Below, in pieces: positions 13,977 to 22,354 of a stretch of 34,406 nt of DNA. This DNA is from Faecalibacterium prausnitzii (GTDB lineage: Bacteria; Bacillota; Clostridia; Oscillospirales; Ruminococcaceae), in the NCBI GenBank assembly GCA_004558805.1, contig SFDE01000019.1, forward strand, positions 1 to 34,406, in the 5' to 3' direction. Made by a program: the position numbers and the translations under genes. The notes beneath the pieces were generated by a model that worked only from the letters and a program-made list of their open reading frames with translations, was not told the origin of the DNA and searched no databases. The number at the start of each line of letters is the position of its first letter. Within the stretch, counting starts at the first letter, position 1.

Positions 13977-14143
13977 CAGTTAATAATTTCAAAGTTTCCG
14001 GCGGGATAAAGATAATCTTCACCGGTGTCATCGACAATGCGATACCATCCACGCTCTACGGAAAGGACTTTATAAATTTTGCCGTTGGTCAATTCCAGTG
14101 GGGATGTTTCGCCGATATAACGGACGGTATCAATCTTCGTCAT
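13976..14143 (-). CDS. Small SH3-like phage protein of unknown function
   Basis: The 55-residue product begins MTKIDTVRYIGETSPLELTN and ends YLYPAGNFEII. The alternation GKIYKVLSVERGWYRIVDD suggests a small SH3-like beta barrel, a form often seen in short phage proteins. AGAGGTGG precedes ATG 14143, and the start overlaps the end of the minor head gene by 14 bases. Base composition is clearly lower in GC than the neighbours, like the last 110 codons of the minor head gene. Two terminators follow at once. Function unknown. Confidence 0.75.
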   Translation of the reverse strand: MTKIDTVRYIGETSPLELTNGKIYKVLSVERGWYRIVDDTGEDYLYPAGNFEIIN

Positions 14144-15641
14144 ATAGCCACCTCTTTACCTTGAATTTGACTTTTTCGCTGCCATTCTGGAACCAGTGAA
14201 CCTCTGCCTTCACCGCCTCGCCGTCAACATCTAACCAGCCTTTCGCCTTGCAGTGCTGCCAGTCCTCCGGTTTGCCGCCAAATTCAGCAGACAGACCCTG
14301 AGCAACTTCCTCGCGTAGTGGTTTCACGCCGCCTTTTCCGGCAAAAACCTGTGCATTTTGAGTTCTGGTTCCCTCAACAAAATAATATTCCTCTCCGGTG
14401 GATTTGTCAACAACAACGTAGTTTTTTGCTCTTGCACCGATTCCCCGATAGATTTTAAAGTCGTTTGGTGTGATCTTCGCCGCCCACGCCGCCTTGCTAC
14501 CCGCACTCCTGCCAAACCCCGGCACGCCGGTGCGGGCGGTATCCACCCTGCCGCCGGTGGCTCTTGCAAAGTCGGCAAGGCTCTGGCGGGCGGCTTTCAG
14601 CCGCACGGCGCTTTCTGTGGCGTCCAGCCCGGCGGCATCCTCGGCAAGGTACCGCTTTTTCCAGCGGCGGACGTTGCGTTCCCGTACCCGCTGCATCTGG
14701 CTGATCTCATAGGCGGTGTATTTTTTGCCCTTCCACGGGATGTCCCGGCGGTCCAGTGCCGCAAGCGCCTCCCGGGTCCACGCAGGGCTGTCCCCCAGCT
14801 CCGGGTAGCAGGCATAAAAACTGTGGCGGCAGTTCCAGCCGCACAGCCCCTCGCCGGTGCCGTAGCCGGTGGCGGCTTCAAAGTCCGGGTAGTGCCTGCC
14901 CTTGTAGTCCACCGCTCCGCCCCGGTGGAACCGCTGCCCCTGCCACGCTGCGTGGCTGGGACGTGCCCCGCCGTGGGCGGTGGTCTCCACGAACCGGCAG
15001 CCCATCTCGTCCATCCGGGCGATCTGCAATTTACCGGCGGTCTGGTTGACCCCGGTCAGGATGGCACGCCGTGCCGCCACTTCCAACGTGTCGGTGTGCC
15101 CGCCGGGGTAGGTGACAAAGGGCATCTCGTCTGCAAGGCTGTCCACGCAGCGTTTGACAGCAGTTTTGTAGTCAAAGGCTCCGGTAGTCACCTGTGCCCA
15201 TGCCCGGTCCAGCTGCCGCTCAAACGCTCCGGTGACGGTGTTGGCGGTGGTGGCGGTCAGGTTCTGCCATGTGCCCCCGGTCTGCTTTGCCCCGGCGGTA
15301 AGGATGCTGGCAAGCGCCTCGCTGTCCGCAAAGGGGGGCGGGCTTTTGCCGTAGTGGTAGTAGATGGCGTCCTCCCGTTCCATTGCCTCGGTGGCGGCGG
15401 CTTTGAGCAGGCGGCGGATGGTGCTTTCGCTTTTGCCGCTGTACTTGGCGATCAGCCGCACCACGTTCTCCCGCACTGCCTCGGTCTGCTGGTACCGCCA
15501 CAGCTGCCAGTTGGCGGTGGGGGGCAGCTGCCCGGTCCTGGCAATGCGCCGTGCCACGTCCCGCAGGATGTCGTCTTCCACCCCCTGCCACAGCGCCACA
15601 AAGGCGTCCGGCATCCGGTCCAGCACTTCCGGCGGCAGCAT
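14130..15641 (-). CDS. Minor head protein with grafted C-terminal domain
   Basis: The 503-residue protein begins with the Phage_min_cap2-type minor head protein (MPDAFVALWQGVEDDILRDV; SGKSESTIRRLLKAAATEAM; GVNQTAGKLQIARMDEMGC; HYPDFEAATGYGTGEGLCGW), to about residue 390. It acts at the portal during head assembly. From about residue 395 (FKIYRGIGARAKNYVVV) the DNA becomes AT-richer and the protein becomes a separate domain ending in WLDVDGEAVKAEVHWFQNG and FKVKRW. Such tails on minor head proteins are sometimes toxin- or nuclease-like (PBECR/polymorphic toxin); I cannot assign this one. ATG 15641 overlaps the portal stop (TAATG). Confidence 0.85.
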   Translation of the reverse strand: MLPPEVLDRMPDAFVALWQGVEDDILRDVARRIARTGQLPPTANWQLWRYQQTEAVRENVVRLIAKYSGKSESTIRRLLKAAATEAMEREDAIYYHYGKSPPPFADSEALASILTAGAKQTGGTWQNLTATTANTVTGAFERQLDRAWAQVTTGAFDYKTAVKRCVDSLADEMPFVTYPGGHTDTLEVAARRAILTGVNQTAGKLQIARMDEMGCRFVETTAHGGARPSHAAWQGQRFHRGGAVDYKGRHYPDFEAATGYGTGEGLCGWNCRHSFYACYPELGDSPAWTREALAALDRRDIPWKGKKYTAYEISQMQRVRERNVRRWKKRYLAEDAAGLDATESAVRLKAARQSLADFARATGGRVDTARTGVPGFGRSAGSKAAWAAKITPNDFKIYRGIGARAKNYVVVDKSTGEEYYFVEGTRTQNAQVFAGKGGVKPLREEVAQGLSAEFGGKPEDWQHCKAKGWLDVDGEAVKAEVHWFQNGSEKVKFKVKRWLYDED

Positions 15642-17131
15642 TAGGCACCCCCAAAGGTGAGGGGATCCTCTGCTCTGCTGTCCGCAGCGGCTTCCTGCAC
15701 CCAGCGGTGCGCCTCCGCCTCGCTGATGCCGTACCGGGCACTGAGGTACCGGCACCGGGGCACCAGCCCCGCAAGGGCGTCCTCCCGCATCTGATTCACC
15801 CGGGTCTCGGCGTCGGTGATGTAGCTGTCGTCCCAGTTTACCGAGATGCTGGTATCCGGGTCCACCGGCGCTCCCAGCAGGTTCTTTGCCGCCCACAGGA
15901 TGGCACGGAGAATGCCGATGAGCGCCGTCTCGATGGGGGTCTGGTTTTTGTTGGCGCTCTGGATCAGGTCCTGTCGGCTGCCGTTGTACTCGGTGGCGGT
16001 GGTGACCTTGCCGGTCTCAAAGCTGTAATAGTGGCAGCCCAGCCCGCACCGGAAGCTGAGCAGGTCCAGCATATCCTGCACCGCCCGGCGGTTCTGCTCG
16101 CAGCGCAGGTCCGGGTTGTACTCGTGCCACTCCGGGGCGGCGTCCATGCTGCCCTCCCGTTCCGGCAGGGCGTAGAACTGCTGTACGCTCACATCGTCCG
16201 GGGGGATGTAGTGGGCGTTGCCCTCCTCGTCCACCACGGTCCGGCAGAGGCTGCGGTCGTAGAAGATCTTTTTGCCTCCCAGATACAGGTCCTGCCGGTA
16301 GTTGTCAAAGGCAAGGTCGACGCCCTGAGCAATGTCCAGCGCCTCGGCAAAGACGCTCATGCCCAGCCCCGTACCGGCGTCGATGTTCTTGAGGGCGGCG
16401 GGGGAAAACAGGCTGAACCACGCCGGGCTGCCCTCCACGGTCAGCTCGGTCACGGTGCCCGGCGGAGCGGAGCGGGGGATAAACCGGGGTGTGCCGTCTG
16501 CCTCGCTGCCCACCTCAAACCATTCGTTGCGGATGGTGCGGCGGCTGTCGCTGCCGGTGTGGGTCTGCAGATAGGCGCAGGGCTTGCCCTCCACCATGCA
16601 CTCGGAGACAAAGGCGGCTTCGGTTACGACGCCCCGCTCCACCCGCAAAGGCAGGATACAGGACGCCGGGTCGTAGTCCAGCCGGATGCGCCCCGCCGGG
16701 TCCGGCTGCACCACCCCATCGGCGCCCTTGATGCCTTCCACGCTGAGCACAAAGGCGCCGGTGCCGGACCAGTACGCCTTTTCCACCAGCCGGTTGGCGT
16801 TCTCCCAGAAGTGCAGCTGCCGCAAAAGACCCCCGGTCTGCTGCTCATCGGTGCCCAGCAGGTAGGCGGCGGTGGCTTCGTCCCCGATCTGAAAGGTGGT
16901 GCGGTCGTTGAGCAGCAGGTTTGCCCAGTCCTCGCAGACCCGCTTGGGCATCCGCAGGGAGGCACGGCGGCGCTGATGCTCGCCGTCTGCCATCCGGTAC
17001 CGGACCCGGTGGACGTCGGGTACGCTGCCCTTCCACCACTGCCGCCAGGTCTCGATCTGCCCATAGTAGGCGGCGTCCAGATGCAGCCGGCGGGTCTCGT
17101 TGAGATAGGCAATAAATGCGGTAATGTTCAT
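15641..17131 (-). CDS. Portal protein (SPP1 gp6-like)
   Basis: The 496-residue protein is a portal of the SPP1 gp6-like family, forming the dodecameric channel for DNA entry. Marks are AYYGQIETWRQWWKGSVPDV, RASLRMPKRVCEDWANLLLN, YNGSRQDLIQSANKNQTPIE and a C-terminal stretch with SISVNWDDSYITDAETRVNQ. The ATG overlaps the terminase stop (ATGA at 17128-17131), indicating coupled translation. Confidence 0.93.
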   Translation of the reverse strand: MNITAFIAYLNETRRLHLDAAYYGQIETWRQWWKGSVPDVHRVRYRMADGEHQRRRASLRMPKRVCEDWANLLLNDRTTFQIGDEATAAYLLGTDEQQTGGLLRQLHFWENANRLVEKAYWSGTGAFVLSVEGIKGADGVVQPDPAGRIRLDYDPASCILPLRVERGVVTEAAFVSECMVEGKPCAYLQTHTGSDSRRTIRNEWFEVGSEADGTPRFIPRSAPPGTVTELTVEGSPAWFSLFSPAALKNIDAGTGLGMSVFAEALDIAQGVDLAFDNYRQDLYLGGKKIFYDRSLCRTVVDEEGNAHYIPPDDVSVQQFYALPEREGSMDAAPEWHEYNPDLRCEQNRRAVQDMLDLLSFRCGLGCHYYSFETGKVTTATEYNGSRQDLIQSANKNQTPIETALIGILRAILWAAKNLLGAPVDPDTSISVNWDDSYITDAETRVNQMREDALAGLVPRCRYLSARYGISEAEAHRWVQEAAADSRAEDPLTFGGA

Positions 17132-18384
17132 CGGTTGGTAAACCTCTTATAGTCTCGCTCGATGGTATACTCAAAGGCGTCCAGTGTGTCGATGTCGGTG
17201 GTGCCGTCGTCCAGCCGCTCATCCACGCCGGGATGTTTGCCGCTCCACAGGGCGCTGGCAAGGGCATCCCGGAGGGTGGCGGCTTCCGGCATGTAACAAA
17301 ACCGCCCGCCGCCCATGAGGATGGAGGTCAGACGGATGCGGTCGTTGATGGGGATCTTGGCGCTGTTTGCCACCCGGGCGGCAAGCCAGCTCAGGTTTGA
17401 GCGGCGCAGCCGGGTGCGGATGTGGTTGATCAGGGTCTGCTCGGCGCTGTCGCAAAAGATGCAGTGGATCTCGCCGTAGCGGCTGAACACAGCGGTGCAG
17501 AACTCTATGAGCCGGTCCGCCAGAAAGTCTGCGTCCTGTCCCCGGGGGTCCACCCGCAGGGAGGCAAGCGCCACGATGCCCCCATACAGCGGCAGCACCC
17601 CGGTGGCAACAAAGGCGTGGCGGGAGCCGTTGCCCCCAAAGTCCACCCCGATGTAGATGCGCCAGGGACGCACCGGCTTGTCCGCCGGGCAGGCAAAGCG
17701 CCCGTCCCCGGCGGCGATGCTGTCCGCAAAGGGGCGGTAGATGATGCCATTTGCCGCCGCCCACTGCCCCAGAATGAACCGGTTGTAGTACACCGTGCCG
17801 GCATATTCCTTTTTGAGCTGTGCCACGAACTGGGGCGGTAGGGTGGGGTTGTCGTCGATGGTGTACGCCTGACAGTAGATGTCGGCGTCGCTGTCCAGAA
17901 ACTGCTTGAACCAGTGGGTGGGGCTTTCCGGGTTGCAGGTGCCGTCAAAGTGGCTGTGGGGGCAGGAAAGGCGGCTTTTGAGCATCTGGAACACCCCCTG
18001 GTCCCAGGTGGTGATCTCGTCCCCGTAGGCGTACTCAAAGGCGGCACCCTGGATGCGGGCAATGTGCTTTTTGTTGTCGGCACCCAGCACATAGACCTTT
18101 TTGCCAAACAGCCGCACCACGTTGCCGGAGGCACAGGTGCGCACCACCCCCACAAGGTCCGGACCCCAGATGCTGCGCATAGGCTCCAGCACATTGCGCT
18201 CCAACGTGCCCAGAGTGTTGCCCAGCATCACCAGCAGCCCCTCGTCCCGGGCGGCACAGATCCGCTGGGGGATGGTGACGGCACAGTCCAGGTAGGTCTT
18301 GCCGGAGCGGGTGGCGCCGGTCTTGACATTCCAACGGTGATTGCAGTTGCGCAGGTACTCCTGCTGAAACTCAGTCAATGGCAC
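17128..18384 (-). CDS. terL: Terminase large subunit
   Basis: The 418-residue packaging motor and nuclease has Walker A GATRSGKT at residues 23-30, a Walker B region with FEYAYGDEIT near residue 115, the coupling segment FDGTCNPESPTHWFKQFLDS, and the RNase H-like nuclease start YIGVDFGGNGSRH near residue 226. It belongs to the PBSX/SPP1 large-terminase group. Translation starts at GTG 18384 with GGAGGG at 8 bases, overlapping the small subunit by 14 bases. Confidence 0.95.
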   Translation of the reverse strand: MPLTEFQQEYLRNCNHRWNVKTGATRSGKTYLDCAVTIPQRICAARDEGLLVMLGNTLGTLERNVLEPMRSIWGPDLVGVVRTCASGNVVRLFGKKVYVLGADNKKHIARIQGAAFEYAYGDEITTWDQGVFQMLKSRLSCPHSHFDGTCNPESPTHWFKQFLDSDADIYCQAYTIDDNPTLPPQFVAQLKKEYAGTVYYNRFILGQWAAANGIIYRPFADSIAAGDGRFACPADKPVRPWRIYIGVDFGGNGSRHAFVATGVLPLYGGIVALASLRVDPRGQDADFLADRLIEFCTAVFSRYGEIHCIFCDSAEQTLINHIRTRLRRSNLSWLAARVANSAKIPINDRIRLTSILMGGGRFCYMPEAATLRDALASALWSGKHPGVDERLDDGTTDIDTLDAFEYTIERDYKRFTNR

Positions 18385-18757
18385 TGTCTACGCCCTCCAG
18401 CAGCTGCCGGGCGGCGGCAAGCGCCTCCGCTGCCGGGTCCTCCTGCACCGCATCCTCTCCCAGCATCTTCAGCAGCAGACCGGCGGCACGGGAGTCTCCA
18501 TGCTTGGCGGCATCGGTGATGCCCACCACCACCGCCATCTGGTTGTCCATGTCCTCCGGGTCGATCTGGTCCCGCAGCATCTTGTTGACGGTGCGGCGGT
18601 CGGTCTCCGGCAGGCTCAGGTAGTAGTCAGCCGCCTGACGCATGGACCGTTTGCGGCGGCGGGCCGCACCGGATGCAATGCCGCCCTTCTGGGCGATCTC
18701 TCTCTGTTCGCTCTCCGTTCGTTCATTGAACGGAATGAGATTCTTTTCATTCGACAC
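18371..18757 (-). CDS. Terminase small subunit-like protein
   Basis: The 128-residue protein directly precedes the large subunit. It has ESEQREIAQKGGIASGAARR (a KGG-type basic motif seen in small terminase-like proteins) followed by helices with LSLPETDRRTVNKMLRDQI and KHGDSRAAGLLLKMLGED. It should recognise phage DNA for packaging. GTG 18757 with GAGGTGG at 7 bases is preferred over ATG 18787, which lies in the terminator T run. Confidence 0.8.
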   Translation of the reverse strand: MSNEKNLIPFNERTESEQREIAQKGGIASGAARRRKRSMRQAADYYLSLPETDRRTVNKMLRDQIDPEDMDNQMAVVVGITDAAKHGDSRAAGLLLKMLGEDAVQEDPAAEALAAARQLLEGVDSAID

Positions 18758-18785
18758 GTCACCACCTCTCTCGTCGTCAGGGTAC

Positions 18786-18819
18786 AAAAAAGCCGCCCTG
18801 AGCGGATGCTCAGAACGGC
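18786..18819 (-). terminator. Intrinsic terminator in the late leader
   Basis: GCCG/CGGC and CTGAGC/GCTCAG form a bulged stem (18792-18819), followed on the - strand by TTTTTT (18791-18786). It sits about 30 bases before the small terminase start, between the late promoter and the first late gene. Confidence 0.8.
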
Positions 18820-18849
18820 AGTTGTAATCAGGAAAAGCCCGGCCGGTGC

Positions 18850-18868
18850 AAAAAAGCTGTTAAGCAGC
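18850..18868 (-). terminator. Second, weaker terminator-like hairpin in the late leader
   Basis: GCTG (18856-18859) pairs with CAGC (18865-18868), followed on the - strand by six T. The stem is short, so termination may be partial. A further GGAGG/CCTCC hairpin lies upstream in the same leader (18892-18909 region). No gene is seen in 18820-18969. Confidence 0.45.
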
Positions 18869-18969
18869 AAAAGGAGAAATCCGTATCAAGAGGAGGAAAA
18901 CAAACCTCCGGTCGGGCCGCCAGCACGAAGGGAGTAAGGATGCCTTTCCTGCTGGGCTTTGCAGCATAG

Positions 18970-19003
18970 AGTATAGCACACTTGAACTAGTGCTTTTTAG
19001 TGC
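18970..19003 (-). promoter_or_regulatory. Candidate activator-dependent late promoter
   Basis: On the - strand TATACT (18975-18970) is a good -10 box, but the -35 position holds no TTGACA-like hexamer. Instead there is a dyad, AGCAC/GTGCT (18975-18994), and AGTGC repeated exactly 10 bp apart (18989-18993, 18999-19003). It lies just downstream of the DUF1492/ArpU-like gene and ahead of the packaging genes, the usual place of the late promoter. The dyad is the natural candidate for the regulator's binding site. Confidence 0.5.
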
Positions 19004-19004
19004 G

Positions 19005-19418
19005 TCATGGGTCTGTGTCCAGAAGTTGCACCGCTTTTTTGTGTCGTCGGAGGACCCAACTGACATCGAGGGAGAGCCGGTCAGCGATCAGCTCCCACTT
19101 GTGCCCACAGATATATCTCCGGTACAGAATCGTGAAGTCAAGCTCATCATCCAGCTGCTGTAGCGCAAAGATGATTTCTTTGCGAATGCGGGTGCTTTCC
19201 TCACACTGGGCTTTGTAAGCGCCCCGGGCTTCGTCGATGCGTTCTACTGCACGGGGCAATGTTTGGCCGTCTCCTCCGCCGCCCGGCACAGCGGAAAGGC
19301 ACTGGGTCATGTTGGAAGCGTCTGTTTTCAGCGTGTCCAGCTCATCCAGCCGCAGCTGTTCGAGCCGCTTCGCTTGCTGATACCTTCTCAACCAGGCCTT
19401 CTTCTCTTCGTAGGTCAT
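19005..19418 (-). CDS. Late transcription regulator, DUF1492/ArpU-like
   Basis: The 137-residue protein has an N-terminal coiled region (EEKKAWLRRYQQAKRLEQLR) and a C-terminal sigma-region-4-like helix-turn-helix (LYRRYICGHKWELIADRLSL, then VSWVLRRHKKAVQLL). This is the DUF1492/RinA/ArpU type that switches on packaging and structural genes in Gram-positive phages. ATG 19418 has GGAGG and overlaps the RusA stop (ATGA). It is the last early gene and lies directly before the late promoter candidate. Confidence 0.85.
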   Translation of the reverse strand: MTYEEKKAWLRRYQQAKRLEQLRLDELDTLKTDASNMTQCLSAVPGGGGDGQTLPRAVERIDEARGAYKAQCEESTRIRKEIIFALQQLDDELDFTILYRRYICGHKWELIADRLSLDVSWVLRRHKKAVQLLDTDP

Positions 19419-19840
19419 CCCCACACCTCCACACGCACGAACACCCCGCAGGGCGAGGCCCAGAACTTTTCTATGATCTCGCTGCACACCTGGGCATCAT
19501 CGTGCCAGAAGTGCAGGTGGGTCATCTCGTCCTTGAGGGCCTTTTCCAGATTGTCGGTGTCGGGCTTGGAGGTGCGCCAGCTGCCGTCCGGGTGGCCCTC
19601 GGGGGCAAAGCACCACTTGACCACCAGCCGCACCGGCTTTCCGGCGGGCACGGGCCGCTCCGGTGCATGGGGTGCCAGGTAGGCGTGGAACTTGGCCCGG
19701 GCGGCTTTCAGTTCGGCGCTGTCGTAGAGCACGGCACAGGGCTTGCCGCCCTTCATGTAGGCGTGCAGCTCCTTGGCATTGTGGGTGGTGGTGGGCGGTT
19801 TCATGGGCAGGAAGAATTGAGCAATGGGCAAAAATTGCAC
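19415..19840 (-). CDS. rusA: RusA-type Holliday junction resolvase
   Basis: The 141-residue protein has the RusA core: PVRLVVKWCFAPEGHPDG, then KPDTDNLEKALKDEM with the catalytic Asp residues (D of PDTDN and of KDE), and FWHDDAQVCSEIIEKFWA, where the third Asp sits. It should resolve branched DNA before packaging. GTG 19840 has GAGGTG at 8 bases. It overlaps the late regulator, so both are expressed from the early transcript. Confidence 0.9.
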   Translation of the reverse strand: MQFLPIAQFFLPMKPPTTTHNAKELHAYMKGGKPCAVLYDSAELKAARAKFHAYLAPHAPERPVPAGKPVRLVVKWCFAPEGHPDGSWRTSKPDTDNLEKALKDEMTHLHFWHDDAQVCSEIIEKFWASPCGVFVRVEVWG

Positions 19841-19877
19841 GTTCGTTTCACCTCGTTCTTTCTTTTATTCGGCCAAC

Positions 19878-19944
19878 GTGATGGGGAGGGTTCCCCGGAG
19901 GGATGGGGGCTGTGTTCGCCCCATCCTCTGGGAGACCCCATCAC
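19878..19944. other. Nested GC-rich cruciform ahead of rusA
   Basis: The outer arms GTGATGGGG (19878-19886) and CCCCATCAC (19936-19944) are perfect inverse complements, and inside them GGATGGGG (19901-19908) pairs with CCCCATCC (19919-19926). The nested structure lies in the untranslated stretch before rusA on the - strand. It may be a leader RNA structure or a DNA secondary structure at an origin. Confidence 0.6.
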
Positions 19945-19963
19945 ACACGGACGGATTTTGTAT

Positions 19964-20063
19964 ATTATATATAGGCTATTTTCCGTCCCGGATTCGGAAA
20001 AATAGCCGCTATTTTCCGAAATCCGTAAGCGGATGCGGATTTGTGATAGCCGCTATTTTACCG
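19964..20063. repeat. Repeat array, possible origin or regulatory region
   Basis: GGCTATTTTCCG at 19974-19985 recurs as CGCTATTTTCCG (20007-20018) and CGCTATTTTACCG (20051-20063), and an inverted copy lies at 19995-20008, making AAAATAGCCGCTATTTT a near-perfect palindrome. AT-rich DNA follows at once (19959-19973), with a - strand TATAAT at 19964-19969 but no -35 box. The array sits directly behind the primase-helicase gene. Iteron-like repeats beside an AT-rich stretch are typical of an origin, but binding sites for an activator would look similar. Confidence 0.45.
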
Positions 20064-20104
20064 TTTTTGTACTATGTGTAAAGCAAAATATTGCAAGCTG
20101 TAAT

Positions 20105-22354
20105 TTATCCTGCGCTGCCGGGTTCTTTGCGGCCGATGTCCGCGCCGTCGATCCAGAAGCCGCCGTCCGCTTTCAAACGACGGCGTACGGTATCCGGTTT
20201 CAGCCCCATATATTCGGCCATGGAGTAGACCGTTACCTTTCCATCCATCATGCAGGCTTCAAAGGCAGTGTCCAGCTCGGCCTTTTTGTCCTTGCTGACT
20301 TTGTCCTTATTGCCCCAGCGCTTGGATGCGCCCCGGGTACCCAGCGACTTGTAATCGCTGTCCGGCTGCAGATCCTCCAGCAGGCCGGTGTCCGGCTTGT
20401 GGACAGGGTAGTCGAACCAGAGGTTCACAGGGTCGAAGCGGGCGAACTCACGCAGGGTGCCCTCAATGCGCCAGGCGGTCATGCTGTCGGCTTTTTTCTG
20501 GGCGGCGGCGATCTGGGCATCGATGGCCCGCAGGTCGGCCATGCCAAGGTGTTCTTTGGCAATGGCCAGCATCCGGCTTTTGCTCAGGGCATCGTCCGGG
20601 CCGTAGGCATCGGCATGGCCGCGCTTGTCCAGCATGGCCTTGAGCACACGGCAGGCGGCCTTGTTGTGGAGCTGTTCCAAGATGGCATCGGTGGGGGTGA
20701 GCTCTGTCATATCCAGCATGGCATCCGGGTCACGGGCAAACACGCCGGAGCCGCTGGCGCGGTCCATGCTGCGCTTGCCGCCCTGGGCACCCTTGCTGTG
20801 ATGGTGGCAGTAGATCACGGCACAGTCCAGCGCACGGCAGACAAGGTCGAACTGGTTGCAGAACTTTGCCATCTGGTCGGCACTGTTCTCGTCGCCGGTG
20901 ATGACCTTGTAGATGGGGTCCAGAATGACGGCAGTGTAGCCTTTCTTACCGGCCCGGCGGATGAGCTTTGGGGCCAGCTTGTCCATGGGGACGGAAGCGC
21001 CGCGCAGGTTCCAGATGTCAATGTTCCTCAGGTTCTGCGGGGGCAGGCCGAGGGCGGTGTACACGTCCTTGAAGCGGTGCAGGCAGGAGGCCCGGTCCAG
21101 CTCGAGGTTGATGTACAGCACTTTGCCCTGGGCACAGGAAAAGCGGCCCAGCCAGGGCGTGCCCTCGGCAATGGCGATGCACAGTTCGATCAGGGCGAAG
21201 CTCTTGCCCGCTTTGCTGGGGCCTGCCAGCAGCATCTTGTGACCCTTGCGCAGCACCCCGGTGATGAGGGCATCGGCCAGCGGCGGCAGGTCGTCCCAGT
21301 CGTCAGCCAGACTCTCGGTTTCAGGCAGCTCATCGGTCTCAGCTTCCAGCCAGTCCCGCCACTCGTCCCAGCAGCTTTTGCCGATGTTGGTTTCCAGCAG
21401 GGTCTGCCGCTGGCTGCCGCGCAGGATGCCGGGCATCCGGGAAAGGCGGCTGGGGTTGCGGTTCTGCTGGTCGAGGGTCAGGCCGTTTTTCTGGCAGGCG
21501 GCATAGAGGTAATCCACCCGCTTGCGGTATTCGGTGTAATCCGGGGCATCCACCTTGACGATGGCGTGGACGCTCTTGCCACCGGAGTAGACCAGGGCGG
21601 CGCAGGGGAGCTCCAGCTGCTTGATGATGGCCTGCTGCCGGCCCAGATCCATGTTGTCGCATTCCACCAGAGCATAGCGATAGGCGGTGATGTTGGCATC
21701 CTTGCGGCCCGTTCCATCCACCGGGTTGAAGCAGATCCATGCGCCCACCTCGGGGTCGCAGTCGCCCACCACCTTGCCGATGTCCCCGCCGCAGGTGTCC
21801 AGCTCTGCAATGAGCTGGCCTGCGGTGCGGTCCCAGCAGCCTCTGGTGGGGCGGCGGCGGTCGTCGGCCATGAAGCTCTCGGTTACATAAGCCACGTGCT
21901 CGTCCTGCTCAAAGAGGGCCTGCAGGTAGCGCCGGAGCTGGTCAACTGGGTCCCACTGCTCAGGCAGGGCCAGGTCATGGGATTCCACCCACCGGGGGTC
22001 CACCAGCTGGCCCTCCGTTCTGGAGGAGCCGGTGGTGAGCTCGTCGCCCCAGTCCAGCGCGTGACCTGCCGGGCCGCTCCATCCGTGGCTGTAGGCCAGC
22101 TGGAAAATGCTGCTCTCGGTGACAGGCTTTGTGCTGCCGTGGAAGCTCTCCCACTTCCGGGCGCACTCGCCCTTGTGGTAGCGGCCCCCGTCCCGGGCGC
22201 TCCATGCCTCCCAGACGGTGACGGGCAGGCCTGCTTCCTTGAGCCCCATGCCCACCATCGTCCATTCCTCATAAGTCAGGGAGGCCGGGGAAATGGAGTC
22301 CAATGCTTCTTTGAGTTCGATCTCATCATTCATCTGCGTTACCATACATCCCAT
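20105..22354 (-). CDS. Primase-helicase (AEP-like/PriCT plus RepA-type ATPase)
   Basis: The 749-residue protein combines an N-terminal PriCT-like part (SLTYEEWTMVGMGLKEAGLP and KGECARKWESF), an AEP-like primase part (VECDNMDLGRQQ; LVYSGGKSVHAIVKVDA), and a RepA/RecA-type helicase with Walker A GPSKAGKS at residues 378-385, Walker B AVILDPIYKV and the CHHHSKG motif. The C-terminus has a small helix-turn-helix (SMAEYMGLKPDTVRRRLKA) that may read the origin. It should prime and unwind phage DNA. Three in-frame ATGs lie at the start (22354, 22345, 22333), the first overlapping the helicase stop; none has a strong ribosome site, so the start is uncertain by a few codons. Confidence 0.9.
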   Translation of the reverse strand: MGCMVTQMNDEIELKEALDSISPASLTYEEWTMVGMGLKEAGLPVTVWEAWSARDGGRYHKGECARKWESFHGSTKPVTESSIFQLAYSHGWSGPAGHALDWGDELTTGSSRTEGQLVDPRWVESHDLALPEQWDPVDQLRRYLQALFEQDEHVAYVTESFMADDRRRPTRGCWDRTAGQLIAELDTCGGDIGKVVGDCDPEVGAWICFNPVDGTGRKDANITAYRYALVECDNMDLGRQQAIIKQLELPCAALVYSGGKSVHAIVKVDAPDYTEYRKRVDYLYAACQKNGLTLDQQNRNPSRLSRMPGILRGSQRQTLLETNIGKSCWDEWRDWLEAETDELPETESLADDWDDLPPLADALITGVLRKGHKMLLAGPSKAGKSFALIELCIAIAEGTPWLGRFSCAQGKVLYINLELDRASCLHRFKDVYTALGLPPQNLRNIDIWNLRGASVPMDKLAPKLIRRAGKKGYTAVILDPIYKVITGDENSADQMAKFCNQFDLVCRALDCAVIYCHHHSKGAQGGKRSMDRASGSGVFARDPDAMLDMTELTPTDAILEQLHNKAACRVLKAMLDKRGHADAYGPDDALSKSRMLAIAKEHLGMADLRAIDAQIAAAQKKADSMTAWRIEGTLREFARFDPVNLWFDYPVHKPDTGLLEDLQPDSDYKSLGTRGASKRWGNKDKVSKDKKAELDTAFEACMMDGKVTVYSMAEYMGLKPDTVRRRLKADGGFWIDGADIGRKEPGSAG

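Noticed and set aside
19005..20104. Diversity-generating retroelement or CRISPR array in the repeat-rich segment
   Set aside because: Repeats are few, short and unevenly spaced, and no reverse transcriptase or cas gene is in the window.
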